A stretch of 64,000 nucleotides of DNA from BOKV01 sp041739465. Its GTDB lineage: Bacteria; Pseudomonadota; Alphaproteobacteria; Rhizobiales; Rhizobiaceae. Made by a program: the position numbers and the translations under genes. Below are positions 9,892 to 18,800 of the stretch, piece after piece; positions within the stretch are counted from its first letter, which is position 1, and each line of letters begins with the position of its first letter. The DNA is taken from contig JBGSNX010000008.1 of assembly GCA_041739465.1 (NCBI GenBank), forward strand, positions 70,854 through 134,853, written 5' to 3'. The notes beneath the pieces are model-generated. The model saw only the letters and a list, made by a program, of their open reading frames with translations. It was not told the DNA's origin and did not search any database.

Positions 9892-9940
9892 TTAATAATG
9901 GTTAACAAATCCTTCCAGAACATGGTTAAGGAATGGTTTA
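9892..9940 (-). promoter_or_regulatory. Three CtrA-like half-sites upstream of the barrel gene
   Basis: Read on the minus strand, the spacer 9836-9963 contains TAAACCAT (9933-9940), TTAACCAT (9922-9929) and TTAACCAT (9898-9905). The last is followed by a further TTAA, giving TTAA-N6-TTAA over 9892-9905. TTAACC/TTAACCAT-type half-sites are bound by CtrA in Hyphomicrobiales. They lie 66-115 bases before the barrel start. The motif count is seen in the sequence; CtrA control is inferred. Confidence 0.45.
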
Positions 9941-9963
9941 TAGCCCCGAAACGTATGAAAACA

Positions 9964-12894
9964 TTAGTTTTTAAGACGGGTCTCTACCGGCAGGCCGGTG
10001 TCGCCACCCCTTGCCTTCCACGCCGCGAGAATCAGTGATTCGACCAGCTTGAGGCGCTCATCTGATAGCGTGTCGCCTTTGGTGCGGGCATAGGTGATCT
10101 GCAGCGCGGACGGTTCGCTGGCCAACTCGCCCAGCAGTCGATCAATGGCAACCAGTGAAGTTCGCTTCAGCCGCGTCGATCCAGCTTCAAATGAACGCGC
10201 ATCAAGATCGAACTCGACAATTCGAAGTCCGGCAACGCCAAAATTGACCTTGCTCAGCTTGCCGCGTGTGAGGCGGACAACTCTCGGGTTTTCGGAAGTC
10301 ACAGAATATCCCTGTGGCAAGGTACGATCATCCAGTTTGACGATGAAGTTCGAACCAATGGTGCCATCGGGTATCGCCGGACAGGCGATGTGGAACCGCC
10401 CTTCGACATCGGTGGTGATGAGCAATCCTCGCGCCGTCGCGAGCCGGACCCCTGCAACGCCCTTTTCGCCGTCCTGCATGTAGCCGTCGCGGTTTGTATC
10501 ATTGAACACCCGCCCAATGATGTCTGCGCAATCAAACACCGCTTCAATGCGCAACCGCACCTTTGCTTCAGCAACGTTTGAAACGGTCGCCCCGCTCAGC
10601 GGGTCGCGCATGAAAGCGTAGTTGATGAATTCCGGACCGGCTGCGGCTGCACCAGGAACAAGGCTCAAGGTTACCGTCACACTTCCATTCGCCGGGATGG
10701 CCACGCCCGTCCAGACCAGTTCACGGCCCGACAGCAAAGGTTCCTGGGCGACGGAGTTTACCAATGCCGAGCCTTGCCGGTAGGTGAAGCCGACCGGAAC
10801 CAGATCAACGATGTCCGTACCGGTACGGGCAGTTGCGGTGCGGTTTTCAATGACAATCGTGTAGGGAACCGGTTGCCCTCGGGTGACCAATGCCACGCCC
10901 GCACGCTTCTGGACAACAAGGCCGGAGGTCGATGCTGATCCGCCAATGGTTGTGTCAACACTTGAAGTCGTTGGCCCAACGGGGCTTCCGTCTGCTGCCG
11001 AAATTCCTCCGGTCTCCATGGTGTTGGTGTAGACACCTGCTGGAACATTCAGAAGCAGTGACAACGAGATGGTCACGCTCTCGCCCGGTGCCAAGGTGCC
11101 GCCCGTGGTAAGGATCTCTGGCGTTGCTGCGCCGTCAAATCCTGGATTGACTGCTGCTGCAAAGCCGGGCGGGCTCGACACCAGCAAGACCTGGTCGATG
11201 GCAAAATTTCCAGCCCCGAACTTTGACACCAGATCATCGGTGATCGTCAGGTCATTAACGCTTTCAGTGCCGCTGCTGGTGACCGTGAGGGCATAAGTCA
11301 CCAAGCTGCGCCCATCGCTTTGCAGGGCTGGACCACCGGTGACGGTCTTAGAAGCCACCAGTTCCGGCGATCCGCAGTTTTGCAGCGGTATGTTGTTGTT
11401 GAAGATTGCCGGATCGCCAGCTTCAATTTCGAACTCGACATGGAACGGGTTTGCCGCAGCCGTGAAATCGGCAAGCACGCCTGTCGCCCCGGTTTCACCC
11501 GAGCCCAGCACACCGGGGTTGGATGGCAGGAACGACGTCACGTCCAATGTCGGTCCGGGCAGCCGCGTTGTGCTGGCAACACCGGCAGGCGGCAAGGTGT
11601 AGGTCAGGCGGTAGGTGCCGCTGGCTGAGGCGTGAAACTGATAAAAGCCGTTTGCTCCATCCTGAACAACCGTAATGTTGTTCGATGTGCCCACACCGGT
11701 CTGCGAGCCGCCGGTGCCGATATTGGTCACCGTGACAAGACCGCCAGAAAGGATTCGCCCGTCAGCCTCGCAATAGAAATAACCGGTCGGGTCATAATCC
11801 TGGGCATCAGGAGTTCCGTCGCCATCGCGATCTGTACCGCTTGTCTCGGTTCCATCTGGCGAGCCGTCGCCATCGGCGTCGGACACGGCGAACGGCGTTG
11901 GATTGGTGTCGTTAGGATTGCCGGGAGTTACGGCAGGATCGTCTGAGGGAACCGGGCCTGGAAGCTGCGGTGAAGTGGCGATAGCAAGGTTGTTGCTGCT
12001 GATAGATACGCCACCGGACGCAAACCTTGCGACAATCCGGATTTCCCCGGTGTTTGATGGCGCAAGCTGGACATCCCCCAACAGCAAGGCAGTATTTCCG
12101 CTGCCGTCGAATGCCGGGTTTGTTCCGCCGCTTCCGGCAAAACCGCTCAGGGTGACAGTGGGTGTGCCAACAAGTGTTCCGGGCGCAAAGGCTGAATCCA
12201 GATCATCACTGACTGCAATGTTGGTCAACGTTACGGGAGCGCCGTTGGTTGCCGTCAGCACATATTCGATTTCCCAAACATTGGGGAACGGATTGGTGAG
12301 GCTCGCAACCTGCTTTTCAAAATCCAGTGTGTTTGGCGGCAGCAGCGGAACAATCGCGCTGGCCGGCTGGTCTGGCAACTGGTCGGAAGAAACCGTCGCC
12401 GTGTTGTCGATGTCGTAGTCGCCACCACCATTTGTCGAAATGTCTGCGGCAGCAAGAATGTACGTCCCCCCATACATCCATGTTTCACCCGGATCGAGCA
12501 CGCCGGGATTGGCGGTGTCACCACTCGCAAGTGCCAGTGTCACCAAGGGATCAGCAATCGATATGCCGGTCAGGGATACGTTTCCGGTATTTTGAACCGT
12601 GAGCGCAAACGAGATGCTGTCCCCTGCCGAGACGCCCGGCGTTCCATCATCATCGTTGAGTGTTCCGCTCTTGTTGACAACCATCGCCGGAGCGGAGGCG
12701 GCAACTGTCACGCTTTCAAACGCCTGACTGATCACCGGCGCGCCGCCGTAATTGCCGGTTACAGTAACAGTGTTGGTTATTTGCCCGAGGGCAGCCTGCA
12801 CAAGCGCAATCGTTGCAAGAAGCACAAGCACCAGCATGGCCGGAGACTTTTGTCTCCAACCACGCTGGTTGTTCTTCTTGCCGATGCCTTGCAT
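9964..12894 (-). CDS. DUF11/SdrD-B-like surface protein with OmpA-like tail, 976 aa
   Basis: Exported repeat protein. The signal peptide ends near residue 38 (ALG-QITNTVTV). Then come several DUF11-type beta modules (APAMVVNKSGTLNDDDGTPG, ELVASKTVTGGPALQSDG, GLVVQKRAGVALVTRGQPVP), and an Asp-rich thrombospondin-3-like calcium segment at about residues 336-370 (DADGDGSPDGTE, DRDGDGTPDAQD). A SdrD-B/carboxypeptidase-regulatory-like domain lies at about 785-890 (GRVFNDTNRDGYMQDGEKGV, then SNFIVKLDDRTLPQGYSV). The last ~80 residues, from FDLDARSFEAGSTRL to DERLKLVESLI, recall a degenerate OmpA-like peptidoglycan-binding domain. The ATG at 12894 has GAGGA seven bases upstream. Lies 38 bases after the 311-residue DUF11 gene and before the barrel gene. 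Inferred: a periplasmic or surface adaptor between the DUF11 proteins and the barrel. Confidence 0.7.
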   Translation of the reverse strand: MQGIGKKNNQRGWRQKSPAMLVLVLLATIALVQAALGQITNTVTVTGNYGGAPVISQAFESVTVAASAPAMVVNKSGTLNDDDGTPGVSAGDSISFALTVQNTGNVSLTGISIADPLVTLALASGDTANPGVLDPGETWMYGGTYILAAADISTNGGGDYDIDNTATVSSDQLPDQPASAIVPLLPPNTLDFEKQVASLTNPFPNVWEIEYVLTATNGAPVTLTNIAVSDDLDSAFAPGTLVGTPTVTLSGFAGSGGTNPAFDGSGNTALLLGDVQLAPSNTGEIRIVARFASGGVSISSNNLAIATSPQLPGPVPSDDPAVTPGNPNDTNPTPFAVSDADGDGSPDGTETSGTDRDGDGTPDAQDYDPTGYFYCEADGRILSGGLVTVTNIGTGGSQTGVGTSNNITVVQDGANGFYQFHASASGTYRLTYTLPPAGVASTTRLPGPTLDVTSFLPSNPGVLGSGETGATGVLADFTAAANPFHVEFEIEAGDPAIFNNNIPLQNCGSPELVASKTVTGGPALQSDGRSLVTYALTVTSSGTESVNDLTITDDLVSKFGAGNFAIDQVLLVSSPPGFAAAVNPGFDGAATPEILTTGGTLAPGESVTISLSLLLNVPAGVYTNTMETGGISAADGSPVGPTTSSVDTTIGGSASTSGLVVQKRAGVALVTRGQPVPYTIVIENRTATARTGTDIVDLVPVGFTYRQGSALVNSVAQEPLLSGRELVWTGVAIPANGSVTVTLSLVPGAAAAGPEFINYAFMRDPLSGATVSNVAEAKVRLRIEAVFDCADIIGRVFNDTNRDGYMQDGEKGVAGVRLATARGLLITTDVEGRFHIACPAIPDGTIGSNFIVKLDDRTLPQGYSVTSENPRVVRLTRGKLSKVNFGVAGLRIVEFDLDARSFEAGSTRLKRTSLVAIDRLLGELASEPSALQITYARTKGDTLSDERLKLVESLILAAWKARGGDTGLPVETRLKN

Positions 12895-12932
12895 CAAGCC
12901 GTCCTCAGACCGTTTTCAAACTGCCGCAGGTC

Positions 12933-13868
12933 TTACTGCAGGTTGTCCACGTCGGACTGGGTGACGACATAGGTCGCGGTGACCGTCAGGACGTCGCTAC
13001 GTGCAAGGGTATCCCACTGGCTGTCGCCGGTGACCGGGTTTGTCGAGTCGCCAGCCGTGCCGTTGTCCGTGAGGGATGCGTTGTCGGCATTGGGCGCAGG
13101 AACAGTGCCCGAACCGGCCGTCACGTTATCCGCAAGGGCGATGGCGGTGACCGGGACGTTACCGGTGTTGGTGACCGTGTAGGTGTAGGTGATGGTCTGA
13201 CCCACAACGACATCCGTGTCGTCATCAGCAACCTTGGTGACCAACAGCGTGGCGACCTGATCTTCAAGATCGATGCTCTCGTCAACTGTGGCTGTAACTG
13301 CATCCGCAACGCCGCCAGGCGCTGTGGCCAATGTCACGGCAGTGTTGGTGAGTTCGCCGTCATTGTCGCCGCCATTGCTGTTAAGATCGGCCTGGGTGAC
13401 AACATAGGTTGCCTGCCATGTGATGACGTCGCCCGGAGCAAGCGTGTCCCAGATATCGTCACCGCCTGCGTCGGTGGAGTCGCCGGATGTGCCGTTGTCG
13501 GTCAGCGGCGATCCGGTGAAGGACACAGCCGATACCGTGCCCGAGCCTTCATGCGCCGTGTCGTCCATCGATACGTTGGAGAGTGTCCGGTTGCCTGTGT
13601 TGGTCGCAGTGTAGGTGTAGATGACAGTGTCGCCGACTGCGACATCGGTGTCATCGCTTGCAACCTTGGTGATTGCAATCGTGTCGACCGCATCAATAAC
13701 GTCGACGGTTTCATCTGCCGTTGCCGGGGTAACTGCGCCGGCAGGACCGTTACCAGTAACAGTGACGGTGTTGTCGATGGTCGCGAACGCTACCGTGGTT
13801 GGTGCAATGGCGATGGCAAGTGCGAGTACGGACACCGCTGCGCGGTGCATGGTCAGGATGTTTTTCAT
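12933..13868 (-). CDS. DUF11-repeat exported protein, 311 aa
   Basis: Secreted protein with a signal peptide (MKNILTMHRAAVSVLALAIA, cut after AFA) and two DUF11/DUF7507-type beta-sandwich repeats, each with the pattern TYTxTNTGNxxxxxxxxxD and LAxxDVxTxxATYVVTQ. The repeats are rich in Asp and Thr and poor in Lys, so the protein is acidic. The second repeat breaks off at VVTQSDVDNLQ and the protein ends there, exactly as in the two upstream paralogues. The mature N-terminus (IDNTVTVTG) matches that of the 976-residue neighbour (ITNTVTVTG). The ATG at 13868 has AGGG seven bases upstream; longer in-frame starts up to 14093 would put 75 residues before the signal peptide. Confidence 0.72.
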   Translation of the reverse strand: MKNILTMHRAAVSVLALAIAIAPTTVAFATIDNTVTVTGNGPAGAVTPATADETVDVIDAVDTIAITKVASDDTDVAVGDTVIYTYTATNTGNRTLSNVSMDDTAHEGSGTVSAVSFTGSPLTDNGTSGDSTDAGGDDIWDTLAPGDVITWQATYVVTQADLNSNGGDNDGELTNTAVTLATAPGGVADAVTATVDESIDLEDQVATLLVTKVADDDTDVVVGQTITYTYTVTNTGNVPVTAIALADNVTAGSGTVPAPNADNASLTDNGTAGDSTNPVTGDSQWDTLARSDVLTVTATYVVTQSDVDNLQ

Positions 13869-14139
13869 TTTGAAGCCCTGTTTGACTGGGTTGGGACGAA
13901 TGGTTTCATAGGTCTGGAAGGAAGGTTTCATTTTTGCCGCCCCCCGTGCGGCGATTGGTTCTGGATTTTGTGTTTTCTGCATTGCCGCAAGCTGCGTATC
14001 CGGCGGCGAATTCTGTTTGGTTCGGGCGGATCGCCCCGGGCACAAAATCGTGCCCTGCCCTCGTCCCCGGGCGGGGATGCGATGCGCGTGCAAAGCCGTG
14101 CAAGGATTTGCGAAAGATCAATGATGCGGCAGCTTGCGG
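13869..14139. other. Spacer between two DUF11 genes, with a hairpin
   Basis: 271 bases without a convincing gene. It contains a short perfect hairpin at 14038-14055 (GGGCAC, six-base loop, GTGCCC) and a GC-rich patch at about 14025-14085. No T-run follows the hairpin on the minus strand, so it is not a standard terminator; it may stabilise an mRNA end or act as an attenuator between the two cistrons. Confidence 0.4.
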
Positions 14140-15636
14140 TCATTGCAGCGTGTCCACATCTTGTTGGGTGACCGTGTAGGTGCCGGTGAACGTGATGGCA
14201 TCACCTGGAGCCAGAATGGACCAAACACCATTAGACGGCGTGGCATCAGTCGAGGTGCCGGTCGGTGCCACGTCAGAGGTGAGTGTCTCGCCGGAAGGCA
14301 CAGGCGCTGGCCCTGATCCATTGTGCAGATCGCTCATCGCGATGCCGGTAATGGTCTGGTTGCCCGTATTGGTGACGACATAGGTGTAGGTGAGCACCTG
14401 GCCCACAACCACATTCGTCGTGTCATCGGCAACCTTGGTCACCGCCATGCTCGGCGAGGCGGTAACGGTGGTCACAACCGAAGCACCCGAAGGTGCCGTT
14501 TGCGCGGTGTCGAACGTCGCGGTGTTGGTGATGTTGCCGGCATTGTCGATGCCCGATTGCGGTACGGCATAAGTGGCAGTCCAGGTCCACGTCTCGCCAA
14601 TGTCGAGGCGGCCAACCGTACCGCCATCCCCGCTTGGCCCGGTCGGACCAGAGGTCAGCGTTAGCGGTGAGGCACTTTGCGTCAATGCATCTGTCAGCAC
14701 CGGCGCTGTCATGTTGATGCCGCTCGTGTTGACCACGGTGATTGTGTAATTGAGCGTCGAAGGCGCGGCGATGTTTGCCAGATTGACCGACTTGGCAATC
14801 GTGAACGACGCCACTTCATTGTCATAGACAATGATGGTCGGAGGCGTTCCGGTCAGCCCGGCATAGGCGCCGCCTGCGCCAGTGATCGTCGCCGGTGCGC
14901 AGGAATGCACGCCCTCCACCACGACGTCATTGGTAGCGGTGACAGCAATGGTTTGCGGTGTTGCCCAGTTGGCGTTTGTAAAGGTTCGCGACGTTGGCGA
15001 GAACGTGCATTGGGTGCTGGTACCAACGGATATGGTGGCATTGGCACGGGGCGGCGTGTTCAGGCGGATTGTGAATTGTCCGCCTGCCCCGCCCTCAACC
15101 GCAATGTTATCGGTTACAGCGATGGTTATACCCGCCATGCCGTAGTGCAGGTTGAAATTGCCATCGGCATCGCCATAGCCGTCCACCTGGAAACGGTAGG
15201 TGGTTCCCGAAACGGCATTGAACTGGACCAGTGAACCATAGCCGGCATTGGGTGTGACGGCACAGGCCGCAGTGTCATCATTGGTGCCAACGACCGTCAG
15301 CGAACCGACAGCAGCGCCGGTGTAGACGCCGAGCGTCGTGTCGAAATTGCCGAAAGTGTTGCCGGTCTGGTTACAGGTGCCGACAACGGCTACGCCGGTC
15401 GCGGGCGCAGTCCAGCTGTACCACATGGATTCAACCGCACCGCCGCCAAAGGTCACCGGTTCGCCGGTTTCACTGGTAGCGCCGGTATTGCTGCCGGTAA
15501 GCGACCCATTGCCGGAGATGCTGGTTCCCGGAAAAGCATCCTGCGCAAAGGCAGGCCCCGAACCCAGCAGCATCCCCAACAACAACAGGATGAATAGCGC
15601 CAGGTTGCGAGCACTCAATCCCTGCAGCCAAAACAA
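14140..15636 (-). CDS. DUF11-repeat exported protein with Calx-beta-like domain, 498 aa
   Basis: Exported multidomain protein. Starting at TTG 15636 the product begins with a clean signal peptide (LFWLQGLSARNLALFILLLL to AFA). Then follow a pre-peptidase/jelly-roll-like domain (AVESMWYSWTAPATGVAVVG, TYRFQVDGYGDADGNFNL), a Calx-beta-like domain (ITIAVTDNIAVEGGAGGQFT, VVVEGVHSC), and two DUF11 repeats. The last repeat ends the protein at VTQQDVDTLQ and is nearly identical to the last repeat of the 1259-residue upstream protein. An in-frame ATG at 15882 overlaps the stop of that gene (ATGA), but the 82 codons it adds read as non-protein (Cys, Trp and Ser-rich), and the TTG has a G-run about eight bases upstream. 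The start is therefore chosen by signal peptide and is uncertain. Confidence 0.68.
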   Translation of the reverse strand: MFWLQGLSARNLALFILLLLGMLLGSGPAFAQDAFPGTSISGNGSLTGSNTGATSETGEPVTFGGGAVESMWYSWTAPATGVAVVGTCNQTGNTFGNFDTTLGVYTGAAVGSLTVVGTNDDTAACAVTPNAGYGSLVQFNAVSGTTYRFQVDGYGDADGNFNLHYGMAGITIAVTDNIAVEGGAGGQFTIRLNTPPRANATISVGTSTQCTFSPTSRTFTNANWATPQTIAVTATNDVVVEGVHSCAPATITGAGGAYAGLTGTPPTIIVYDNEVASFTIAKSVNLANIAAPSTLNYTITVVNTSGINMTAPVLTDALTQSASPLTLTSGPTGPSGDGGTVGRLDIGETWTWTATYAVPQSGIDNAGNITNTATFDTAQTAPSGASVVTTVTASPSMAVTKVADDTTNVVVGQVLTYTYVVTNTGNQTITGIAMSDLHNGSGPAPVPSGETLTSDVAPTGTSTDATPSNGVWSILAPGDAITFTGTYTVTQQDVDTLQ

Positions 15637-15881
15637 AGAAACACGCCCCCCGTTTGCTCCTGCAAACAGGCCAATATCCGCTCCGCAGCCGGTGCAGCTG
15701 CTGACTCTGCTATTCGTTACGACAAGCAGAACACCCCACTCCTGTGCAGTTGGCGATTCGGAGCCGATTGTAAGCCCTCCACTCGACGTCACCGTAACCA
15801 AAACACAATCTATGGTTGTTTCACGGAACGGTCGGGGACTTATCCACAGAAGACTTGACGTTGCGTCGCGTTCTGTTCTCA
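15637..15881. other. Probable leader/spacer upstream of the second DUF11 gene
   Basis: This stretch is open in the frame of the downstream gene, from an ATG overlapping the preceding stop (positions 15879-15882). Its translation lacks protein-like composition, so I treat it as an untranslated leader or spacer. It could hold a promoter giving the 498-residue gene separate expression; no clear -35/-10 pair is evident to me. Confidence 0.35.
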
Positions 15882-18800
15882 TTGCAGTACATCCACGTCA
15901 CTCTGGGTGATCGTGTAAGTGCCGGTAAAGGTGACCGAATCACCGGGTGCCAGGCTCGACCAGATGCCGTTGGAAACCGTTGCATCCGTTGAATCCGCCG
16001 AGGGAGCCACGTCACTGCTCAGCGTCTCGCCCGATGGCGTTGGCACCGGCCCCGAAGCATTGTGAACATCGCTCAGGGCAATGCTGGTGATCGTCTGGTT
16101 GCCGGTGTTGGTGACCACATAAGTGTAGGTGACAACCGTTCCTGACGGTGCGTTCTGGATGTTTCCGGTGGTGAACCCCGTCGCACTGGCAGTCTTGGTC
16201 ACGGCAAAGGCTGGTGAACCGGTCAAAGGAAGCGTTACGGTGTCATCGTCAGACCGGATTGTTGCGGTGCCGGTGCTACCCTGCGCATAGGCAACATTTA
16301 CCACGGTTGCTGCATCCACATCCGTTTGCGTCAAAGAATAAGAGGCATTGACCAGCCAGGTTTCGCCCGGATCAAGAAACCCGTTGGTGTTGGCATCACC
16401 CGATGCCGGCGTCGTGATATTGATGGTGCCGATCTTGTCGTCGAACACACTGAGCGAACCCATGCTCCGGTTGTTGCCGGCAGGATTGGCTATCGCAAAC
16501 TGGTACTGCACCGTATCGGCGTCAGTATCACTGCTGCTGGCATCGACGTCAGTCTTTGAGACGAAACTCTTGTCCACGGTCACATAGGTTTGGCAGACTT
16601 CGACCGTGTCGATGAAGTTGCCAAGGCTCGCCCCGCCGGAAGACGAAATGCTGTCAAAGGCAAGCGTCACGCCGGTAGCAGTCGCGGTGGCAATGTGGGT
16701 GGTCGAATAGACCGACCATGCGGCGGTTCCAGTCGTGAAATTCGGCGTCGTCGTCGATCCGCCGCCGTTGTCTGCAACAGTCAGGCGTGCGGTATCGGGG
16801 CCTGCCCGGCCTCGGTGCGCCCAGTAGACGTCGAGCTGAGCCCGACGCTGGATCGCCGACGGTGTCTGGGTGAGAATTGACGTCCCGATGTTTGCATTCA
16901 TCTCCATGAATGCATTGCCGGTATGGGCAGGTACGCCATTGAACCCAGTTCCCCAAACCTCGATGCCGGTGTCGTTCGTGCTCCAACCTGGCACTGCATT
17001 GACCCCGAAAAGCGTATAACTGGACGCAGCAACGACTGGCGTTTCAATCCCGCCATTCACTGCAAGATTGGTTCCGCTGCATGATGTTCCTCCACTTGGA
17101 GGCGAAGTGCTGACCACAATCGTCGCGACTGCCGTATCGCAATTTGCAGGCGTTGCAGTTTCGCAAATCTGGTAGGTGACATTGTAGGTTCCGGCGGTCG
17201 TGCCAGGTGGAACACTGATTGTTCCATCGCTATTGATGACAACGCCGGTCAGTCCGCCGATGTTGGTGATTGTTGCAATCACTGCCGCGTTGGCAAATGC
17301 CGCACCGCCCAGCGTGTCATTGGTGAAAACCGTAGCGGTGGCACCGCCTGCCAGTCCGTTGATTGGCACGGACGAAAAATCGTCGTTGACCGCATCAATT
17401 GCGCTGTTTGTGTTCGTGAAGGTGCAGGTGAAGTCGGCCCCTGCCTGAACATTGATTGCCGGGATGGTCAGCACTGTTCCGGCAAGCGTGCCAATTGTGC
17501 CGCTGTTGCCTGTCACTGCCGAATTTGCATCGGTGCAGCTTGCAGCAGTCAAGGCATACCCTGCGGCAACTGTTTCGGTAATCGTCACATTGGTCGCCAA
17601 TGTGGTGATTGCGCGCGCCGTTGGTGTGGCTGGTTGCGGCGTGGCAGCGGCGGTTGTGGTGATGTTGGCGATGGCTGCAAGATTGGTGCGGGCAAAGCTG
17701 AATGGCCCGCCAAACCCGCCCAGCGTGGTTTTCTGCACTTTCACCGTTGCCGTTCGGGTATTGGTAAACGTGCAGGTGATGTCAGCCCCAGCCCTGACAT
17801 TGGTTGCCGGAATTGTGCCAACCCTTGTTGCCACCACGAAGGTGCCAAAACTTGCAGGGTTGCCGGTGAGCGCGGAATTGGCGTCGGTGCAGGTAAAGCC
17901 GGTGAGCGCATATCCGGCAACTGCAGATTCAGTCATCGTGACAGCCGTGCCGACCGTTGTCACATTGATCGGCGTTGGTGCTACAGGGGCGGCAACGCCC
18001 GGTGTCGCGGTCACAATACTGGCTGGCGTACTCGCCAGATTGGTTGCGCCGGAAAACGCAAAGGTCGTGGCGCCACCAAGTGAAATCTTTTGCACTCGCA
18101 CGGTCGGGCGCTGGTTCGTGAAAGTACAAGTGATGTCTGCGCCCACCCGAACATTGGTCGCCGGGATTGTACCAACCCTTTTTGCGGACACGAATGTGCC
18201 AAAACTTGCAGGATTGCCCGTGACCACAGAATTGGCATCGCTGCAGGTGAAGCCGGTAAGTGCATATCCGGCAACTGCCGTTTCAGTGATCGTGACCGCC
18301 GTGCCGACCGTCGTCACATTGATAGGCGTCGGTGCTACAGGGGCGGCAACGCCCGGTGTCGCGGTCAAAATGCTGGCTGGCGTACTCGCAAGATTGGTCG
18401 CACCCGAAAACGCGAAGGTCGTGGTCCCGCCGAGTGAAATCTTCCGGACTTTCACTGTTCCAAAATTGCCGTTCTGGACAACAGCTTGCGCCGTATTTGA
18501 CTGCAAACGTGTTGCAAAACTTTGCGTGCCTGTACCAACGCCGGCGATGGCATTGTTGGTGACGTTTGCAACGGCCATGTCACCTGCAACTATGGTATAG
18601 TTCGCCGTGCATGAATGGGTGGCGCCCGAAGCGACCGGCGTGCTGATCGTCCCGCAGGTGAACGTTCCGATCTTGTCATCCTGGATCTCGATGTTCTGGC
18701 CAGTGTTGATCGGCAAAGGGCCATTGTTGGTGACGACGTAGGTGTAGGTAATCACCTGGCCGGCAGCCGTGTAAGTCGTTGTCGGCGTGGATTTGGTCAG

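Noticed and set aside
12813..14171. 452-codon plus-strand frame opposite the 311-residue DUF11 gene
   Set aside because: Composition (many Cys, Arg, Gly) is that of an antisense shadow; the minus-strand DUF11 protein has a signal peptide and repeats.
17410..18463. Repeats considered as a CRISPR or satellite array
   Set aside because: The units are ~345 bases, translate in one frame, and diverge as protein repeats.
17452..18600. 382-codon open frame on the plus strand, Val/Ala-rich
   Set aside because: Exact antisense of the prealbumin-like repeats of the 1259-residue gene; its repetitiveness mirrors those repeats, and it has no signal peptide, domain or ribosome site.
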